Below, one piece after another: positions 17,071 through 25,128 of a stretch of 64,000 nt of DNA; positions within the stretch are counted from its first letter, which is position 1, and every line of letters begins with the position of its first letter. The stretch spans positions 1 through 64,000 of the forward strand of contig JABTUJ010000025.1 in assembly GCA_015075445.1 (NCBI GenBank), read 5' to 3'. This stretch comes from Verrucomicrobiales bacterium (GTDB lineage: Bacteria; Verrucomicrobiota; Verrucomicrobiia; Limisphaerales; J093). A program made the translations under genes and the position numbers. Under the pieces are notes generated by a model that did no database searches, was not told where the DNA came from, and worked only from the letters and a program-made list of their open reading frames with translations.

Positions 17071-17447
17071 GTCACGAGCGGCCGGGAATCCAGGAGTGCC
17101 TGGATCTTGCTCAGCAGACGGGGAAGTTCGATGGGTTTGGTGTCGTAATCGTCGCAGCCGGCCTCGCGCGCCCTCTGCTCATCGCTGGCCATGGCGTGGG
17201 CAGTGAGAGCGATGACCGGGATGCGCTGCAGGGCGGGGTCGGCTTTGAGCCGGCGCGTCGCTTCCCAGCCGTCGAGGACGGGAAGGCTCATGTCCATGAG
17301 GATGAGGTCGGGCGCCTGGGCGCGGGCCTGATCGAGGCCCTGTTGCCCGTCCAACGCACAGACCACCGCGTAGCCTTTGCGCTCGAGCCGGCGCGAAAGC
17401 ATGTCGCGGTTCATCTCGTTGTCCTCGACCAGCAGAATCTTGGGCAT
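17067..17447 (-). CDS. Single-domain response regulator
   Basis: This 126-residue receiver domain has no output domain. The acidic pair is in VEDNEMNRD, the phospho-acceptor Asp in LILMDMSLPVLDGWE (about residue 54), the Thr/Ser switch in VIALTAHAM, and the conserved Lys in YDTKPIEL. This is the CheY/DivK-like class often paired with hybrid kinases. I chose the ATG at 17447; the upstream open frame is repeat-derived. Its stop overlaps the accA start by 4 bp (ATGA), suggesting coupled expression. Confidence 0.87.
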   Translation of the reverse strand: MPKILLVEDNEMNRDMLSRRLERKGYAVVCALDGQQGLDQARAQAPDLILMDMSLPVLDGWEATRRLKADPALQRIPVIALTAHAMASDEQRAREAGCDDYDTKPIELPRLLSKIQALLDSRPLVT

Positions 17448-17567
17448 GATGGGAACCGGAGCCGGCGGTTCAACGCCGAGAGAAACGCCAAACGCCCCGG
17501 ACGTCAAGGGCTCGGCCGATGGCTGGCGGGACAGCGGGAGCGGGTGGAACGGAGGGATGGAGGAGGA

Positions 17568-17683
17568 CGAAAAGCGCTGCTGGAAGACCGCGCACTCCAA
17601 ACGCGGTGCGCCGGCTGGGCGGTGGGGAGGTCGCGAAGCGTAGGGAGTGCGTCGCGCTTCAGCGCCGCTTTGCGTTGCTGCGG
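17568..17683. repeat. Dispersed imperfect palindrome, family R2
   Basis: The element reads ACGAAAAGCGCTGCTGGAAG near its left end and has a complementary right end near GCCGCTTTGCGT. CGCACTCCA on the left faces GGAGTGCG on the right. It occupies the 319-bp gap between the response regulator and the lyase gene. Related copies are at 9886, 19793 and 19917. Confidence 0.75.
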
Positions 17684-17766
17684 TTCGACGTCGTCTCCCC
17701 GCCGAGGGTTTGCACCCCGACACGAAGGTGCTGACGTCGCGGTGGGAGTGAGGCTACTTTTCCGCC

Positions 17767-19788
17767 ATGTTTCCCTGCGCCTTCACGCCTCGTTCCCGAG
17801 CTTCCACGAGCATCGGATTGGCCGCTCTCCTCCTGGCGTTCGCCGGCCAGGCCGCTGAACCGCCGCGGTTTCCCAAGCCAAACCCCGAACAGGCCCTGGC
17901 CGAACTCAAGGTCTTCAGTCCCGATGGATCGCCCGTGCGCATGCCCGTCGAGGATTGGGACGGCGCGCGTCGGCGCGTGACCTCGGATCCGGCCTGGCAG
18001 CGTTGGCTCACGGAACAGCGCGGCGAGGTCGATGACTGGATGGCCCGCCGGCAGGACCGCGTCGAGTGGGTAACCGGCTGGTGGCATGACTTTGTCAGTC
18101 CCCAGGACGGTTCGTTCCTGACCTGGACGCCGGACGAACCGGGGGAGGAGACGTTGTCCAGCCCCTCGGACCCGCGGGTCAAGCTGACACCGAAGCTTCA
18201 TGCCGCCTGGGTGTTCGGGTTTCGCACCCGCCATGCCGCGAAGCTGGCCGAGGCGGCCCAGCTCTTCCGGCTCACCGGCGAGCGGCGCTACGCCGACTGG
18301 ACGTCCAGCCAGCTCGATTTCTACGCGACGAACTACCTGCGGTGGCCTGAGAAGCCGGGGCGCGGATGCCGGCTGATGTGGCAGAGCCTGGATGAGGCCG
18401 TCAACCTGGTGCGGTTCGTGCACGCGGTGCGGCTGCTGGACGACGCCGTCCCGGTCGCGCAGCGGCAGCGCTGGTTCGGGCAGTTCTTCCGCCCGCAGGC
18501 CGAGATGCTCGAGACCACGTTCCAACGGGTGCACAACATCGCTTGCTGGCACCGCAGTGCGGTCGGCCACGTGGCCCTGTGCTTTGCCGATGACGCGCTC
18601 TGGCAGAAGGCCGTCGAGGCGCCGTTTGGCATCCGGCAGCAGCTCGCCCGGGGCGTGACCAGCGACTATCTCTGGTTCGAGCAATCGCTGGGCTACAACA
18701 GCTATGTGGTGAGCGCGCTGCGTCCGTTCTTCGAGTATGCCCAGATGGCCGGGCGGGGGGCCAAACTGCGCCAGGAGATGGCGGTGCTCGAGAACCTCCT
18801 GCTCGCCCCCATCCTGCTCCGCTTCCCGACCGGGCAACTGCCCAACCCCGCGGACTCGACCGGCGGCCCCGGGCGGGCGCCGAACGTGGCTTCCCTGGCG
18901 GCGTCGTACCGCCTGTTTCCGACCCCGCTCGGGCTGACCGAAGCTGTTCGGCGACGGGACTGGAACACGCTGCTGGATCCGGCTGTTCCCCCCGCCAGTC
19001 TGCCGCCGTTGCCGGCGGTTCCGAGCCGCAACCTGGAGTCGAGCCGGATGGCGCTGCTGCGGCGGGGCGACTGGCAGGTGTTCTTCCATTACGGCCAACT
19101 GGACGCCTCGCACGCCCAGGCGGAAGCGCTCGACTACGAGGTGTTCCTGGGCGACACACCGATCAGTCATGACCCGGGCACCGTGGGGTATGGATCGCCG
19201 CTGCACGCCACCTATTTCACCCAGGGTCTGGCTCACAACGTGCCGCTCGTCAACGGCCTCGGCCAGGCGCCCTGGCAACCCGGCGAACTCCTCGGCTTCG
19301 ACGCCGACCGCGGCTATGTGGCCGCCCGCCAAAGTCGCTACCGAGCCAACGCCTCGGCCGAACGGGAACTGCACCTCGACGAGAGGAGTCTCATCGTCGT
19401 GACCCGGCTGGCGTTGCAGGCCGATGCGGGCCCGGCGGCCCTTGGGCTCGCGCTGCATTTCCAGGGGCGGGTACTCGGGCTTGAGGACTTCCAGCCCGGG
19501 GAACCCTTCGCTGCGTCGCACTGGCCGGCGGGTTTTCGGTACTGGCGCGAACCGCGCACGGCGTCGTTCACGGATCGGGCTGCCTTGCGGGTTGATTGTG
19601 GCGACCGGCGGCTCGAGGTGTTGATCGAAGTGCCGGGCGGGTTCCGTGTCAGCCACGCCCTCACGCCGGATGTGCCGCCGCGGCAGCGCGAGAGCCTGTA
19701 CGTGGAGACCACCGGGACCGCGGCGGTCTTCCGGACGACGTTCCGGGAACTGACAACGCAGGGCGCCGCTGTTGAGGGGCGAAGGTGA
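17767..19788 (+). CDS. Exported heparinase II/III-like polysaccharide lyase
   Basis: This 673-residue secreted protein has a signal peptide (hydrophobic region ending FAGQAAE near residue 31). The N-terminal half is helical, as in the alpha/alpha-toroid of heparinase II/III and alginate lyases (LAEAAQLFRLTGERRYAD; MWQSLDEAVNLVRFVHAVRL; GVTSDYLWFEQSLGYNSYV). The C-terminal half is beta-rich with the superfamily region HATYFTQGLAHNVPLVNG, where His and Asn may contribute to catalysis. It probably cleaves a uronic-acid polysaccharide by beta-elimination; substrate unknown. R2 repeats flank both ends of the gene. Confidence 0.75.
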   Translation: MFPCAFTPRSRASTSIGLAALLLAFAGQAAEPPRFPKPNPEQALAELKVFSPDGSPVRMPVEDWDGARRRVTSDPAWQRWLTEQRGEVDDWMARRQDRVEWVTGWWHDFVSPQDGSFLTWTPDEPGEETLSSPSDPRVKLTPKLHAAWVFGFRTRHAAKLAEAAQLFRLTGERRYADWTSSQLDFYATNYLRWPEKPGRGCRLMWQSLDEAVNLVRFVHAVRLLDDAVPVAQRQRWFGQFFRPQAEMLETTFQRVHNIACWHRSAVGHVALCFADDALWQKAVEAPFGIRQQLARGVTSDYLWFEQSLGYNSYVVSALRPFFEYAQMAGRGAKLRQEMAVLENLLLAPILLRFPTGQLPNPADSTGGPGRAPNVASLAASYRLFPTPLGLTEAVRRRDWNTLLDPAVPPASLPPLPAVPSRNLESSRMALLRRGDWQVFFHYGQLDASHAQAEALDYEVFLGDTPISHDPGTVGYGSPLHATYFTQGLAHNVPLVNGLGQAPWQPGELLGFDADRGYVAARQSRYRANASAERELHLDERSLIVVTRLALQADAGPAALGLALHFQGRVLGLEDFQPGEPFAASHWPAGFRYWREPRTASFTDRAALRVDCGDRRLEVLIEVPGGFRVSHALTPDVPPRQRESLYVETTGTAAVFRTTFRELTTQGAAVEGRR

Positions 19789-19792
19789 TACG

Positions 19793-19897
19793 AAAAGCGC
19801 TGCTGGAAGACCGCGCACTCCAAACGCGTTGCGCTGGCCGGTGTGGTGTGGAAGTCGCGAAGCGTATGGAGTGCGTGCGGTTGACCGCCGCTTTGCG
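19793..19897. repeat. Dispersed imperfect palindrome, family R2
   Basis: This is the first of two nearly identical tandem R2 elements. The left end is ACGAAAAGCGCTGCTGGAAG and the right end TTGACCGCCGCTTTGCGTG. It starts 5 bases after the lyase stop codon. Confidence 0.85.
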
Positions 19898-19916
19898 TGA
19901 GGGAGGAGGGGGGGTG

Positions 19917-20028
19917 AACGAAAAGCGCTGCTGGAAGACCGCGCACTCCAAACGCGTTGCGCCGGCCGGGCGGTGGGGGGGTCGCGAAGCGTCTGGAGTG
20001 CGTGCGGTTGACCGCCGCTTTTCGTGGA
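19917..20028. repeat. Dispersed imperfect palindrome, family R2, tandem copy
   Basis: This copy begins AACGAAAAGCGCTGCTGGAA and ends CCGCCGCTTTTCGTGG, so its outer ends ACGAAAAGCG and CGCTTTTCGT are perfectly complementary. It is about 85% identical to the copy at 19793 and lies upstream of larB. Confidence 0.85.
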
Positions 20029-20081
20029 GGCGGCAGGATTTCCGGCGTGACCGGGCGCGGCGGGCTTGACAGTTTGGGCGG

Positions 20082-20888
20082 GTGACGAGCGACGAAGCGA
20101 GGAAGCTGTTGAGGCGTTTTGAGGCGGGCGAGGTCCCGCTCGAGGAAGTCTTGCAGACGTTTCAGGCCGCGCCGGTGGTTGACCTGGGCTTTGCCCATGT
20201 GGACACCCACCGCGGGCTGAGGCAGGGATTTCCCGAGGTGATCTTCGGGAGCGGCAAGACAGTCCAGCAGATGGCGGGGATCGCCCGCCGGTTGTATCAG
20301 AACGAAGGCCGGGTGCTGATCACCCGGATCGGTCCCGAACCCGCGCGGGCGTTGCGGCGTCAGTTCAAGTCCGCCGTGTACCACGAGACGGCGCGGTGCC
20401 TGACGCTGGCGCGGAAGCCGTTGCCGAAGCGCGCCGGGACCGTAGCGGTGCTGTGCGCGGGGACGAGCGATCTGCCGGTGGCGGAAGAGGCGGCGGTGAC
20501 GGCCGATTTCATGGGGAACCGGGTCGAGCGGCTGTTTGACGTCGGGGTGGCGGGTCTGCACCGGTTGCTGGGGCGGATCGACGTGGTGCAGCGGGCGAAC
20601 GTGATCGTGGTGGTGGCCGGCATGGAAGGCGCGCTGCCGAGTGTCGTGGCCGGGCTGGTGTCGCGCCCGGTGATCGCGGTGCCGACGAGTGTGGGGTACG
20701 GCGCGAGTTTTGGTGGGGTGGCCGCATTACTGGGGATGCTGAATAGTTGCGGGAGCGGCGTGACGGTGGTGAACATCGACAACGGCTTTGGGGCCGGGTA
20801 CGCCGCGAGCCAGATCAACGCGTTGGCGGCGGAAGGGGTGGGGGCAGCGAAGGGATCGGGCGCGTCCCGGGAGCGGCCCATGGCCTGA
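20082..20888 (+). CDS. larB: Nickel pincer cofactor biosynthesis protein LarB
   Basis: This 268-residue LarB carboxylates and hydrolyses nicotinic acid adenine dinucleotide to the dicarboxylate precursor of the nickel-pincer nucleotide cofactor of lactate racemase. Family features visible are the helical N-terminal region with ARKLLRRFEAGEV, the active-site region TAGTSDLPVAEEAA-like (here VLCAGTSDLPVAEEA), and the PurE-like C-terminal half VVVAGMEGALPSVVAGLV plus VGYGASFGG. Translation probably starts at a GTG at 20082. It is followed by larC 79 bp later, with a REP palindrome between. Confidence 0.92.
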   Translation: MTSDEARKLLRRFEAGEVPLEEVLQTFQAAPVVDLGFAHVDTHRGLRQGFPEVIFGSGKTVQQMAGIARRLYQNEGRVLITRIGPEPARALRRQFKSAVYHETARCLTLARKPLPKRAGTVAVLCAGTSDLPVAEEAAVTADFMGNRVERLFDVGVAGLHRLLGRIDVVQRANVIVVVAGMEGALPSVVAGLVSRPVIAVPTSVGYGASFGGVAALLGMLNSCGSGVTVVNIDNGFGAGYAASQINALAAEGVGAAKGSGASRERPMA

Positions 20889-20921
20889 CGCCCGTGCGGA
20901 GTGACCAGGAGCCGGACGGTC

Positions 20922-20944
20922 GCAGGCGGGACGCCTGCACCACA
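20922..20944. repeat. REP-like short palindrome, perfect 7-bp stem
   Basis: GCAGGCGGGACGCCTGC folds as GCAGGCG-GGA-CGCCTGC, followed by ACCACA. It lies between larB and larC, about 23 bp before the larC start codon, and could affect larC translation. Confidence 0.8.
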
Positions 20945-20967
20945 AGGTTCACAGAGAAACACCGGAT

Positions 20968-22365
20968 ATGAAGACACTGTACCTTGACCTGCTCAGCGGC
21001 ATCAGCGGCGACATGTTCGTGGGCGCCTTGCTGGATGCGGGGATGGATTTTGGTGAGCTCCAGCGCGGGCTCGCCGGGCTGGGGGTGACGGGCTACCACC
21101 TGCACCACGGCCGCGGCCAGAAACAGGGCATCACCGGCAGCCGATTCGAAGTCCACCTCGAACACCATCACGCGCACGCGCAGGAGCACGCGCACGAACG
21201 AGAGCAAGAGCAAGAGCAAGAGCACGGGCACCCGCATGAGCATGAGCATGAGCATGAGCACGGGCATGAGCACGGGCATGAGCACGGGCACCCGCATGAG
21301 CACGGAGGTGGGCATCACCACCCTCACGGGCCTGAGTCGGGACCTCACGGCGGGCACGGTCGCGACTTCGCGGAGATCCGTCGGTTGATAGCGGCCAGTC
21401 CGTTGTCGGCGTGGGTCAAGGAGCGGGCGACGGCGGTGTTCTGGCGGATTGCCGAAGCGGAGGGGAAGATCCACGGGCGGCCGGCGGAGGAGGTGCACTT
21501 TCACGAGGTAGGGGCGGTGGACTCGATTGTGGACATCGTGGGAGCGTGCCTGAGTCTGGAGTGGCTGGGGCGGCCGCGGGTGCTGGCGTCGCCGGTGGTT
21601 GAGGGGACGGGCTGGGTCGACTGCGCGCACGGGCGGTTTCCGGTGCCGGCTCCGGCCACGCTCGAGATCCTGGCCGCGCGCGGGGTCGTGGTGAGCCAGT
21701 GCGAGGAGCGGCAGGAACTGGTGACGCCGACGGGCGCGGCACTGCTGGCGGAGCTGGTCGAGACGTTTGGGCCGCTGCCGGGGTTCCGGCTCGAGCGGGT
21801 GGGTTACGGGTTGGGAACGCGGGACAACCGGACGCGTCCGAATGTGCTGCGGGTGCTGTTGGGGGAGTCGGGGGTGGGAGCCGCCGTTTCCGCGACGCAC
21901 GATTGGGAGAGCGACCGGGTGGCGGTGCTGGAGACGAACGTGGACGATCTGAACCCGGAGGTGCTGGGGCATTTCACGGGACAGGCGCTTGCGGCGGGGG
22001 CCCTGGACGTGTTCCACACGGCGGTGCAGATGAAGAAGGGGCGGCCGGGGACGTTGCTGACGGTGTTATGTGGGGTTGAGGATGCGGAACGGCTGGCGGC
22101 GCTGATGTTGACGGAGACCAGTGCGTTTGGGGTCCGGCGGACTGTGGCTGAGCGCTGGAAGTTGCGACGTGAGGTCCGCGAAGTCACGACCGCGCACGGA
22201 ACGGTGCGGGTGAAGCTGGGGTGGCTGGACGGGCGCGTGGTGCAGGCGGCACCGGAGTTCGAGTCGTGTCGGGCGGTGGCCGAAGCGGCGGCGGTGCCGC
22301 TCAAGGCGGTGTACGAGGCGGCGCTGCGGGCCCTGAACCTGCCGGGGCGGTGCGGGGGCGGATGA
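20968..22365 (+). CDS. larC: Nickel pincer cofactor biosynthesis protein LarC (nickel insertion)
   Basis: This 465-residue LarC is the cyclometallase that inserts nickel into the pincer nucleotide. The N-terminus YLDLLSGISGDMFVGALLDAG and FHEVGAVDSIVDIVG are family hallmarks, as is LETNVDDLNPEVLG. Residues 67-126 form a His/Glu-rich low-complexity insert (HEHEHEHGHEHGHEHGHPHE), probably a nickel-binding store, encoded by tandem GAGCAT/GAGCAC repeats. Here the gene is a single frame, unlike the frameshifted larC1/larC2 of lactobacilli. No larA or larE is present in the window. Confidence 0.92.
   Translation: MKTLYLDLLSGISGDMFVGALLDAGMDFGELQRGLAGLGVTGYHLHHGRGQKQGITGSRFEVHLEHHHAHAQEHAHEREQEQEQEHGHPHEHEHEHEHGHEHGHEHGHPHEHGGGHHHPHGPESGPHGGHGRDFAEIRRLIAASPLSAWVKERATAVFWRIAEAEGKIHGRPAEEVHFHEVGAVDSIVDIVGACLSLEWLGRPRVLASPVVEGTGWVDCAHGRFPVPAPATLEILAARGVVVSQCEERQELVTPTGAALLAELVETFGPLPGFRLERVGYGLGTRDNRTRPNVLRVLLGESGVGAAVSATHDWESDRVAVLETNVDDLNPEVLGHFTGQALAAGALDVFHTAVQMKKGRPGTLLTVLCGVEDAERLAALMLTETSAFGVRRTVAERWKLRREVREVTTAHGTVRVKLGWLDGRVVQAAPEFESCRAVAEAAAVPLKAVYEAALRALNLPGRCGGG
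21190..21315 (+). repeat. Tandem hexamer repeat encoding the LarC His/Glu-rich insert
   Basis: Short units of GAGCAA, GAGCAT and GAGCAC alternate with GGGCAY, with one longer block (CACGGGCACCCGCATGAGCA) repeated about 60 bp apart. The array keeps the reading frame. Confidence 0.85.
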
Positions 22366-22398
22366 CGAACGTGGGGGCGCGTGGGGCGGCGGACGGGA

Positions 22399-23934
22399 TC
22401 AGGCGGGGGGTGCGAGGCGGAGATGGGAGAGGCGGAAGCAGGCGCCGCGGGGGAGGTTTTCCCGGCACTCGATGTCCCAGCCGTGGGCGAGGACGATCTG
22501 GTGGACGACGGCGAGGCCGAGGCCACGGCCGCGCTGGTTCGAGGAGAAGTACGGCTTGAAGATGTCGGCGCGGTGCTCGGGGAGGACATCCGGTCCGTCG
22601 TCGCTGAGGTCGAGGCAGACGTGGTGAGGGTCGGGCTTGGTGGCGGTGAGGGTGATGGAGCCCTCGTGGTCCATGGCGTGGAGGGCGTTGGCGAGGAGGT
22701 GGAAGAGGGCCTGGCGGAGGAGCGGCTCGTCGGCCTCGATGACGGGGAGGTCGTCGGGGAGTTGGAGGCGGATGGTCTTGGCGTCGAGATCGGAGGCGAG
22801 GGTGGTCTTGAGTTCCGCGAAGACGCCGTTGAGGGAGACGCGGGTGGGGCGGACCTCGCGGGGACGGGAATAGTTGATGAAGTCGTTCAACTGGGCGGTG
22901 ACGCGGTCGGCCTCGTTGGCGATATGGCGTGAGCTCTGGACGACTTGCGGTGAGGCGCCGGTTTCCTGGGCCAGCGTTTGGGCGAGGCCGCGGATGAGGT
23001 TGAGGGGGTGGCGGGTTTCCGACGCGAGACCGCCGGCGGCGAGGTTCATGTCGCGGAGGCGGGCGTTGAGTTCGGCGGCGCGGGCGAGGCGGACCTCGAG
23101 TTCGGCGGACTGGAGGAGGGTTCGCCAGGCGAGGCCGAGGCCGGCGGCGGCGACGGTGGCGAGGAGGGCGATGAAGCCGCGGAGCCAGAGATCCTGGGCG
23201 GAAGCGACGAGCAGAGGCTGGGCTGACAGGACGGCGACGAAGCTGTGGACCCCTTGTTTTTCGATGGCGGAGAGGTACTCCGCCTCGCTCATCCAGAAGG
23301 GGCGACCGAAGGGGGGGCGACCGTCACCGCCGCGTCCGCGGCCCCAGGCGCGCGGGCGGGGAGCAGGTGGGTTGGCATCCACGAGCTGGTTGGTGGAGGT
23401 GCTGGGCTCGAGGGAAGCAGGCGGTGGGCCCTCGGGAGGGAATCCCGGCGGCGGGGTGGGGCGGTTGGTGCCGGAGGGCGGCCCGGGCATGTCGCGGCGC
23501 GGCAGGACCAGGGTGGGACGGTCGGCATCGTCGGCATCGGCGAGGTTGGCGCCGAGGTCGATGAGGTTCACGAGCGTCACGCTGCGGCGGTCCCAGTGGA
23601 CGCCGCGGGGGACGAGGCCCTTGAGCTCGTAGTTGATGGGGGCGCCGGCGGCGGCGACCACTTCGCCGGCGTGATTGAGGAGGGCGATGGCATTGAGTTC
23701 GCCCGGTTTGACGAGGGCGTTCAGGGCGGACTCCATGCGCTCCTGGGAGATGACACCGAAGCGGCGTTGGGAGCGCATGACGAGGCCGAGGGTAGTGGAG
23801 ACGTCTTTGGCGTGGTTGATGATGGCCTCGCGGGCGGTGCGGCGGACGCGGGCATGCTCGCCGAGCTGCCAAACGAGCACGACCACCCACGTGACGAGCA
23901 GCAGGCCATACACGAAGGAGGTGCGCCGGTTCAT
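22399..23934 (-). CDS. Sensor histidine kinase
   Basis: This 511-residue membrane kinase has transmembrane helices near residues 7-24 and 250-270, with a periplasmic sensor region between that includes a long Pro-rich stretch (about 150-200). The dimerisation and phospho-acceptor box is SETRHPLNLIRGL (His309). The catalytic domain has HLLANALHAM (N box), DLSDDGPD (G1) and GRGLGLAVVH (G2), so it should be active. It starts 35 bp after the secretin gene, at the end of the type II secretion operon. A partner regulator is not next to it. Confidence 0.88.
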   Translation of the reverse strand: MNRRTSFVYGLLLVTWVVVLVWQLGEHARVRRTAREAIINHAKDVSTTLGLVMRSQRRFGVISQERMESALNALVKPGELNAIALLNHAGEVVAAAGAPINYELKGLVPRGVHWDRRSVTLVNLIDLGANLADADDADRPTLVLPRRDMPGPPSGTNRPTPPPGFPPEGPPPASLEPSTSTNQLVDANPPAPRPRAWGRGRGGDGRPPFGRPFWMSEAEYLSAIEKQGVHSFVAVLSAQPLLVASAQDLWLRGFIALLATVAAAGLGLAWRTLLQSAELEVRLARAAELNARLRDMNLAAGGLASETRHPLNLIRGLAQTLAQETGASPQVVQSSRHIANEADRVTAQLNDFINYSRPREVRPTRVSLNGVFAELKTTLASDLDAKTIRLQLPDDLPVIEADEPLLRQALFHLLANALHAMDHEGSITLTATKPDPHHVCLDLSDDGPDVLPEHRADIFKPYFSSNQRGRGLGLAVVHQIVLAHGWDIECRENLPRGACFRLSHLRLAPPA

Positions 23935-23969
23935 GCAGGGAGGGTGGCTCGGGCGGAGACGGGCGAGGC

Positions 23970-25085
23970 TTAGCGCGGCTTCGACTTCTTGCCACCGGAC
24001 GTGGAGGCACCCTTCGGCGGGAGCCCGTCGAAGATGCGGTTGAGGTCATCCTCGCTGTAGGAACGGGGCAGGACCACGGCATTGGAGCGTTCGGCCTGCG
24101 CCATGGCGAGCAGATCGGTCGGGTGCTTCACGATGCGCGGGGTGAGGAAGATGAGCAGCTCGGTCTTGGAGTCCTGTTTGACCTTGCGCCGGAAGGCGGC
24201 GCCGAGGAGCGGGATGTCGCCCAGGACGGGGACCTTGCTGACGGACTCGGTCTTGGTGTCCTGCATGAGGCCGCCGATGACGACGGTCTGGCCGTTGGGG
24301 GTGACGACGACGGTGTCGGCGGCGCGGCGGTTGATGATGGGGTAGCCGACGCTGTTGGTGCCGGTGACCGAGACGGCGACCTGGTCGGCGGAGAGCTGGG
24401 AGATCTCGGGCGTGACGATCATCTCGATGAGGTCATCGGAGGTGATGAACGGCGTGACGCGCAGGATGATGCCGACGTCCTGGTAGGTGATCGAGTTGCG
24501 CTGGTTGCCGAAGTTGTCGAAGGTGACGCCGGTGATGAGGGGCACCTGCTGGCCCACGGTGATGATGGCCTGCTGGTTGTTGCGGGCCAGGACGGTGGGC
24601 CGGGAGAGGACCTCGAGGCGGCCGTCCTCGGCGATGGCGCGGAGGGTGACCCGCCAGTCGTCGCCGGCGAAGCTGGCGACGCCGTCCCCGGAGGTAAGAC
24701 CGGGGAGGCCGCGGAACTGTTGGAGGATGGTGCTCGTGGTGCCGTTGTTGTCGCGGCTGAACGAGCCCTCGACGCCGACGTCCGAGCCCTTGCGGTAGGT
24801 GACTTCGAGGAAGACGACGTTGATGAGGACTTGCGGGGCGGCGCGGTCGAGGTTGGTGACGACCTGGCCGATGTACTGGGCGGTTTGGGCGTCGGTAACG
24901 ACGATGAGTTTCCGGGTCTCCGGGTCGCTCGAGATCATCGCCTCCCCGACCTGGGTGGCGCTGGGATAGCTCATGGCGGCCCGGCCGGTGGTCCGCTGCT
25001 GGGCCAGGGTGGGGCCGGCGGCCAGGCCGAGGAGGCCCAGACCGAGGAGCCAACGGGCGGTGGGGAAGGAACGATGGGCTTTCAT
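23970..25085 (-). CDS. gspD: Type II secretion secretin, C-terminal (beta-barrel) half
   Basis: This 371-residue exported protein has a signal peptide ending near LAAGPTLAQ. It contains an N3-like segment (KLIVVTDAQTAQYIGQVV) followed by the secretin domain: VFLEVTYRKGSDVG, ATVTVG-type NNQQAIITVGQQVPL, VGIILRVTPFI, and the gate region TVVIGGLMQDTK, VPVLGDIPLLGAAFR and ELLIFLTPRIV. It would form the outer-membrane pore. N0-N2 domains are absent here and are encoded by the upstream gene at 25129-26847, so this GspD is split into two proteins. I chose the ATG at 25085 because the signal peptide begins there. Confidence 0.88.
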   Translation of the reverse strand: MKAHRSFPTARWLLGLGLLGLAAGPTLAQQRTTGRAAMSYPSATQVGEAMISSDPETRKLIVVTDAQTAQYIGQVVTNLDRAAPQVLINVVFLEVTYRKGSDVGVEGSFSRDNNGTTSTILQQFRGLPGLTSGDGVASFAGDDWRVTLRAIAEDGRLEVLSRPTVLARNNQQAIITVGQQVPLITGVTFDNFGNQRNSITYQDVGIILRVTPFITSDDLIEMIVTPEISQLSADQVAVSVTGTNSVGYPIINRRAADTVVVTPNGQTVVIGGLMQDTKTESVSKVPVLGDIPLLGAAFRRKVKQDSKTELLIFLTPRIVKHPTDLLAMAQAERSNAVVLPRSYSEDDLNRIFDGLPPKGASTSGGKKSKPR

Positions 25086-25128
25086 GCGGGCAAGGGGTCG
25101 GGGTGGGAAAGGGGCTGTCACCCGGGGG

